Part shown: in pieces, positions 59,758-64,000 of the stretch
How positions within the stretch are numbered: position 1 is the stretch's first letter
Layout of the letters: each line of letters starts with the position of its first letter
Source of the DNA: Pseudomonadales bacterium
GTDB taxonomy: Bacteria > Pseudomonadota > Gammaproteobacteria > Pseudomonadales > Halieaceae
DNA length: 64,000 nucleotides
NCBI GenBank assembly: GCA_024234815.1
Contig: JACKNO010000004.1
Location: 372,001 to 436,000 of the forward strand
Direction: 5' to 3'
Made by a program: the position numbers and the translations under genes
The notes under the pieces: model-generated
What the model was told of the DNA's origin: nothing
What the model saw: only the letters and a program-made list of their open reading frames with translations
Databases searched by the model: none

Positions 59758-60843
59758 TCAGATCTCGCCCGCTTCCTGTTGCAGCCACAGAACAAGCAGT
59801 TTGTAGGCTATCGACAACACCACCGCGCCCACAAACAGTCCGATAATGCCCGACATGATCATGCCGCCGATAGCACCGAACAAAATAATCGGCATGGGGA
59901 TGTCCAGGCCTCGCCCCATCAACAGCGGCTTGAGAAAGCTGTCGCTGGAGGCGGCAATGCTGATGTAGATGGCGAAGACGACGGCCCAGGTGCTGTCCAT
60001 GGTAGAAAAGGCGTAGACGATAATCGGGAGCATCAGAATCAACAGCGGCAACTGTGCAACTGCCAGCACCAGCACCACCATGCTCCAGAGGGGTGCGCCG
60101 GGAATACCCGCGACAACCAGCCCGATCGATACCAGTATGGTCTGGATAATGGCAACGCCAACTACCCCTTGCAGTACATTGCGCACGGTGGCGACAATCA
60201 TGGGAGCCCATTCACCTCCCGGCTTTAACCCCCCAATGCGCACGAAAAATCGCTTGGCGACTTCGCCACAGCTTTCGGCATAGGTCATGAGACCACCGGC
60301 GATTAGCAGCGCGACCACAAACATGACGGCGCTCATGAGACTGCCGCCGATTTTTTTCAGCACGGTGCCGCTCATTTCGGTGATCTGGTGGGAGTAACTG
60401 TGCAGAAAATTCTGCAGGTCGCTGTTGGCCTGGCTCCAGGCGGTATATAACTGCTCACCGATTACCGGCCATTCCTTTACCCTCGCCGCTGGTGGCGGGA
60501 TGTGCAATTCGCCCGATTCCAGGCCCGCAGTGAGCTTCTTCAGGGCGCCCAGGCCAGCTTCGGTCGCCGACCAGGTCGGAATCGTCAGCGCCGCTATGAA
60601 CGCGATCGTGACGACGGTGGCCGCCAGGCCGCGGCGCCCCCCCAGGAAAGGCTGCAGCCTTTTCACCAACGGAAACGCAGCCATGGCGATGATGCCGCCC
60701 CACAGGAAGGGAGTCGTGAAAGGCTTGATAATTTCGTAGGTGTACATCAGTAGTATGAACAGCAGGCCGATGCGCAGCGTCGACTCAATCATATTGCGGA
60801 TGAACAGCGGTTCGTAGCTGGGGGACGGAGTGCGCTCTTCCAT
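59758..60843 (-). CDS. AI-2E/PerM-family membrane protein
   Basis: 361 residues with about eight transmembrane helices. Features of the family are the N-terminal helices (IGLLFILLMYTYEIIKPF, GGIIAMAAFPLVKRLQPF) and a large extracytoplasmic segment. The C-terminal part contains GLVVAGIPGAPLWSMVV, LPLLILMLPIIVYAFSTM and LLMGRGLDIPMPIILFGAIGG. Some members export autoinducer-2 or act in Na+/H+ exchange; the role here is open. It converges on the luciferase-like gene with a 1-bp gap. Confidence 0.9.
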   Translation of the reverse strand: MEERTPSPSYEPLFIRNMIESTLRIGLLFILLMYTYEIIKPFTTPFLWGGIIAMAAFPLVKRLQPFLGGRRGLAATVVTIAFIAALTIPTWSATEAGLGALKKLTAGLESGELHIPPPAARVKEWPVIGEQLYTAWSQANSDLQNFLHSYSHQITEMSGTVLKKIGGSLMSAVMFVVALLIAGGLMTYAESCGEVAKRFFVRIGGLKPGGEWAPMIVATVRNVLQGVVGVAIIQTILVSIGLVVAGIPGAPLWSMVVLVLAVAQLPLLILMLPIIVYAFSTMDSTWAVVFAIYISIAASSDSFLKPLLMGRGLDIPMPIILFGAIGGMIMSGIIGLFVGAVVLSIAYKLLVLWLQQEAGEI

Positions 60844-61025
60844 TAGTAGTACCTCTGTAGCGAGAATATGCGGTTGTTATGATCGACCTTGCTGCGCATT
60901 ATGGACTTGGCAAATCCATTACGGAAGCAATTGCTCGCGATGCGCCATACGCATGTCGCCCAAGGCGGGCTGCATTACCAATAAGATGTTAAGTTATGCG
61001 GGTCGGCACATAACGGAGAATTTGC

Positions 61026-61667
61026 ATGTCGGAGATACTGCGCGAAGCCATGGTGGCGGCCTATCAACAGTTGCAGGCAGCGGGGCTGGGTACCGGCAGT
61101 TCGGGGAATCTGTCACAGCGTTGCGGTGGCGGGATGCTGATAACGCCAACCGGGGTGGGGCCTGCGGAACTGGAGCCGTCACAAGTGGTGTCCATGTCGC
61201 TGGAGGGAGAGTGCGAATCAGGCCAGCTACTGCCTTCAAGCGAGTGGCATTTGCACGCCGCCATTTACCTGGCACGACCTGATATAAATGCGGTGGTCCA
61301 CTGCCATTCCCGTCACGCTACTATCCTGGCGTGCACGCACAGGCCTCTGCCCGCTGTGCACTACATGATCGCCATCACGGCGATGGATGAAATACCTATT
61401 GCGCCCTACGCCACGTTTGGGACGCTGGCGCTGGCCGCGTCCACTGCGGCGGCCCTGGGAGAGAAAGGCCTCGCCTGCCTGCTGGCCAACCATGGCCAGG
61501 TAGCCGCCGGCGCGGACTTGTCGCGGGCTCTGCGGGTAGCCCTGGAGGTTGAAGAACTGGCGGCGATTTATTGCGGAACTCTTGCTATAGGGGGTGCGCA
61601 GGTGCTGTCACCTGAAGACATGGCGGAGGTACACAAGGGCTTTGCTCACTATGGCCAGCAGGACTAG
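61026..61667 (+). CDS. Class II aldolase/adducin-family protein
   Basis: 213 residues from ATG 61026. The fuculose-phosphate-aldolase fold is shown by GLGTGSSGNLSQR, LITPTGVGP, SSEWHLHAAIYLARPDINAV (in parts), the zinc-binding VHCHSRHATIL, and LLANHGQVAAG. Key residues for Zn binding (two His in HCHSRH, one in the NHG motif) and the catalytic Glu in SSEWHLH are present. Substrates of the family are ketose or aldose phosphates (fuculose-1-P, ribulose-5-P). It is a single gene flanked by unrelated convergent and divergent genes. Confidence 0.9.
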   Translation: MSEILREAMVAAYQQLQAAGLGTGSSGNLSQRCGGGMLITPTGVGPAELEPSQVVSMSLEGECESGQLLPSSEWHLHAAIYLARPDINAVVHCHSRHATILACTHRPLPAVHYMIAITAMDEIPIAPYATFGTLALAASTAAALGEKGLACLLANHGQVAAGADLSRALRVALEVEELAAIYCGTLAIGGAQVLSPEDMAEVHKGFAHYGQQD

Positions 61668-61687
61668 CGGTGCATCGCGCCGGGCCG

Positions 61688-62713
61688 CTAGAAATCATAA
61701 CCGAGTCCGGTGGTGACGCCGTAGTCCACGCCACTGTCACCCTCCGCCCGATTGTCGTAGGTGCCGTAGGCGGTGATGTCGAAGAACAGGTCCTCGATGA
61801 GTTCCCAGCGCAGGTTCAGGTCCGAACTGCTTCGCACCCTGCCGCTTTGGGTGAGGCTGGGATACAGGCTAAAGCCGAAGTCCAGGTTAAGTTCCGGCGT
61901 GTTAAAACGCCAGGCTTCATATCGTGAGGTGAGAGCCAGTTCCAAGTTCTCGTCCGTGCCCTCGCTTTTGTTGTCTTCGGTGATGACCTGCAGGCCCGCC
62001 ATCCCCGAAAGGCGATTGCGGTAGGTGTCGAGAAAAAAGCGGCCAATGCCCATGCCGACACCCAGCCGGTAGTTCAGGTCCAGTTCGTCATTCTGCTCGT
62101 AAGTTCCGAATGTCGCGCTAAATACCCCGGGGCGTTTAGTCCATACGGCGCGGTTCAGTTCAATTTTGGAACTGCTGGTTGAGTCGTCGTCCGAGTCGGT
62201 CAAGTTAACGCGGCCATCCAGAGTGTTGCGACCTTTTTCATTTTCGTAGCTGACGTTGCCGTTGAAGCTGGTCTGGGCGAGGGAATTTGCCCGTGTGTAG
62301 GCATAGCCAGCCGAGAAATAGGCATCAATCCGGTCGATAACCTTGCTCTCGATAGGCCGCATTCGCACCAGGTCCAGCCACTCGATTTCCATGTCCTGCC
62401 CGAGTTCGGCCACGATAAGCTGCCCCGGGCGCGAGGGTTTTTCAACCGAGCCGAAATGGCGGGCGCCGTTGCTGAGCTGGAATTCGTAATAGTATTTACT
62501 GTCTATCCGGGCGATTTCCTGCCACTCGATGCTGATTGTCCCCATGGAGTCGGTGCCCAGTTTCAGGATGCCGCCGTCGAGTTCCTTGATTTCCCCGGTG
62601 ATGCGGTCACCGTTGTACAGAATCACGGTGTCGGTCTTGGGATGCGCCAGCACGTCGGCGCCGGGCAGGAATAGCAGTGCGAACACCAGGGCGAAGTGTT
62701 TTCTCAGATTCAC
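61688..62713 (-). CDS. DUF481 outer-membrane protein
   Basis: 341 residues from GTG 62713, with AAGGAG five bases upstream; an earlier TTG (62734) would include the ribosome site and is rejected. The signal peptide is LRKHFALVFALLFLPGADVLA. Residues 30-110 form a beta domain (TVILYNGDRITGEIKELDGG, SIEWQEIARIDS), followed by a DUF481 barrel of alternating strands (AYFSAGYAYTRANS, TSSSKIELNRAVWTKRPG) ending in aromatic GLGYDF. DUF481 proteins are putative salt-induced outer-membrane proteins; no transport role is established. Confidence 0.85.
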   Translation of the reverse strand: MNLRKHFALVFALLFLPGADVLAHPKTDTVILYNGDRITGEIKELDGGILKLGTDSMGTISIEWQEIARIDSKYYYEFQLSNGARHFGSVEKPSRPGQLIVAELGQDMEIEWLDLVRMRPIESKVIDRIDAYFSAGYAYTRANSLAQTSFNGNVSYENEKGRNTLDGRVNLTDSDDDSTSSSKIELNRAVWTKRPGVFSATFGTYEQNDELDLNYRLGVGMGIGRFFLDTYRNRLSGMAGLQVITEDNKSEGTDENLELALTSRYEAWRFNTPELNLDFGFSLYPSLTQSGRVRSSSDLNLRWELIEDLFFDITAYGTYDNRAEGDSGVDYGVTTGLGYDF

Positions 62714-62866
62714 GCGAAGCTCCTTTCGGGGCAATTCAGTAGGTAATTTTGTGAGTGGGATGATAAAGGATTTGCACGGGAATTGTGCGTAAGGCCCGGA
62801 GGAATTCTCAGCAATCAGGTTCCCGTGCTATGCTGCCCGATCCTCCAGCGAGGCCATACACAACCG

Positions 62867-64000
62867 ATGGTGTCACCCTCAAATCTCCTCAGCCTTGCGC
62901 TGCTTTATGTCTGTATTCTTTTCGCAGTGGCCTGGTATGCGGACCGCGTGTCATTGCAGGCCGCCGCCGGAGGCGGTTCGGGCCAGAGCATAAAGCTGTT
63001 GGGTGTTTCGTTGCGGGCATCGCGGGTACGCGGTGTTGTCTATGCTCTTTCCCTCGCGGTCTACTGCAGCTCCTGGACGTTCTACGGTGCCGTTGGCAGC
63101 GCTACAACATCGGCCTGGAGCCATGCGCCGATATATCTCGGGCCCATACTGCTGTTCGCTTTCGGGTGGCCGCTTATCCGGCGCCTGCTGGCGGTCGGCG
63201 AACGCCATCGGGTCACGTCCATTGCCGACTACATCGGGGCGCGCTACGGAAAGCGCCAACCGCTGGCGATACTGGTTACCATGGTGGCCACCGCCGCGGT
63301 CCTGCCGTACATCGCCTTGCAGTTCAAGGCGCTGGCGCAGGCGTGGACGATCGTCGGCGGTACTGCCCAGGAGGTAGAGGCCATAGGTGGCGATACCGCC
63401 TTGCTCGTCGCCATTATCCTGGCGGTGTTCTCTATCCTTTTCGGAACCCGGCGGCTGGATGGCCGGGAGCGACATCAGGGCATGATGACGGCTGTGGCGG
63501 TCGAGTCGGTGGTAAAGCTGCTGGCGTTTATCGCAGTGGCGGTGCTGGCCCTGTCATACCTTTCGAGTATTCCGGCTGCCGACATTGTGGGGCGCGGCGG
63601 TGAAGCTCTCGGGGAAGTGTCCCTGTCAGCGGATTTCTTTGCCCGCACCCTCATCAGTGCGCTGGCCGTGTTGTGCTTGCCGCGGCAATTCCACGCCATG
63701 GTGGTCGAGGCGCGCGAGGATGCGGATACCGGAATGGCGCGGTGGATCTTTCCCCTCTACCTGGGCTTGTTCATGCTGCTGGTATTGCCCATCAGTATCG
63801 CCGGCGCACAGTTACTCGGGGGCGTCGGTAATCCAGACGTGTATGTGCAGCTGCTGCCAATCGCCCTGGACTCCAGGTGGGTAACGGTTGCTGCTTTTAT
63901 CGGAGGAATTTCCGCCGCAACCGGCATGGTCATTGTGGCAACGGTCAGCCTGGCGATCATGATCACCAATGAAGTGATTGCGCCGATTGTCATGCGGCTC
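62867..64000 (+). CDS. SLC5-domain hybrid sensor histidine kinase, N-terminal part (CrbS/ErcS-type), runs off right edge
   Basis: From ATG 62867 the frame stays open to the right edge, 378 codons. The visible part is a multi-helix sodium:solute symporter domain (LLSLALLYVCILFAVAWYADRV, WTFYGAVGSATTSAWSHAPI, RRLLAVGERHRVTSIADYIGARYGK, and LPRQFHAMVVEAREDADTGMARW given in parts). A symporter-like start MVSPSNLLSLALLYV with the spacing AVAWYADR is typical of CrbS/ErcS-type sensors, where PAS, kinase and receiver domains follow. A plain transporter of the same family is possible; the C-terminus lies outside the window. Confidence 0.7.
   Translation, partial: MVSPSNLLSLALLYVCILFAVAWYADRVSLQAAAGGGSGQSIKLLGVSLRASRVRGVVYALSLAVYCSSWTFYGAVGSATTSAWSHAPIYLGPILLFAFGWPLIRRLLAVGERHRVTSIADYIGARYGKRQPLAILVTMVATAAVLPYIALQFKALAQAWTIVGGTAQEVEAIGGDTALLVAIILAVFSILFGTRRLDGRERHQGMMTAVAVESVVKLLAFIAVAVLALSYLSSIPAADIVGRGGEALGEVSLSADFFARTLISALAVLCLPRQFHAMVVEAREDADTGMARWIFPLYLGLFMLLVLPISIAGAQLLGGVGNPDVYVQLLPIALDSRWVTVAAFIGGISAATGMVIVATVSLAIMITNEVIAPIVMRL

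Noticed and set aside
60509..60523. A 15-base match (TGTGCAATTCGCCCG) between the AI-2E gene and hairpin unit 1
   Set aside because: It covers part of one arm and the first loop bases only, lies in coding sequence with no inverted partner, and a 15-base chance match within 64 kb is expected.
1..64000. CRISPR arrays, tRNA or rRNA genes, IS elements, phage or plasmid genes
   Set aside because: No regular spacer-repeat arrays, cloverleaf sequences, transposases, integrases or phage structural genes were seen on either strand.

Overview
The window is a GC-rich chromosomal segment of a gammaproteobacterium. The clearest marker is the block suhB-trmJ-(isc)-ndk-rlmN-pilW-rodZ-ispG-hisS-yfgM-bamB-der (20280-32186), whose order is that of Pseudomonas and relatives. 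With the lipid and steroid-type catabolic genes, many lipoproteins and the long isocitrate lyase, it suggests a marine aerobic heterotroph of the Cellvibrionales/Halieaceae type. That placement is an inference from content. I saw no rRNA, tRNA, CRISPR array, insertion sequence or prophage.

Layout. 1-2755: small envelope and stress genes (DUF3313, DUF4124, YrbL, a solute-binding protein). 2791-10702: a catabolic island with an extradiol ring-cleavage dioxygenase, two DUF35 OB-fold proteins paired with two thiolase-like proteins, a FadD19-like acyl-CoA ligase, two crotonases (one only a 46-codon tail) and a nitroreductase. This is the gene set of sterol side-chain and ring degradation. 10826-20254: an exported penicillin-acylase-type hydrolase, an unusual RibBX, a thiolase, a diguanylate cyclase, and a GlxA/AraC regulator facing a ketoacyl synthase with a two-site operator between them. 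20280-32186: the housekeeping block, in which the isc operon is reduced to iscS alone. 32307-39198: truncated haemoglobin, a 1019-residue PHP-domain lipoprotein, an EEP-family lipoprotein and an acyl-CoA ligase. 39205-45271: two MetY-type sulfhydrylases flanking isocitrate lyase and an HxlR regulator.

45413-50935 is a cobalamin uptake operon (btuB-cobO-btuC-btuD-btuF, minus strand) led by a B12 riboswitch. It has two oddities: btuC has no normal start in its full-length frame, and btuC and btuD are joined by three tandem six-residue mini-ORFs that overlap as ATGA/GTGA. 51786-54818 is a compact exported redox operon: a lipoprotein cytochrome c, a Tat-exported FAD sugar-lactone-type oxidase and a Tat-exported fold-III PLP enzyme. 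54835-64000 holds YigZ, a metallo-beta-lactamase-fold hydrolase, a CorA-type transporter, DAHP synthase, a luciferase-like oxidoreductase, an AI-2E-type permease, a class II aldolase, a DUF481 protein and the start of an SLC5-domain sensor kinase.

The least explained sequence lies in the gap 57300-57837. Two perfect 15-bp-arm hairpins there have unrelated arms but 23-nt loops that are reverse complements of each other (22/23). This looks like an undescribed small dispersed element or an invertible structure.
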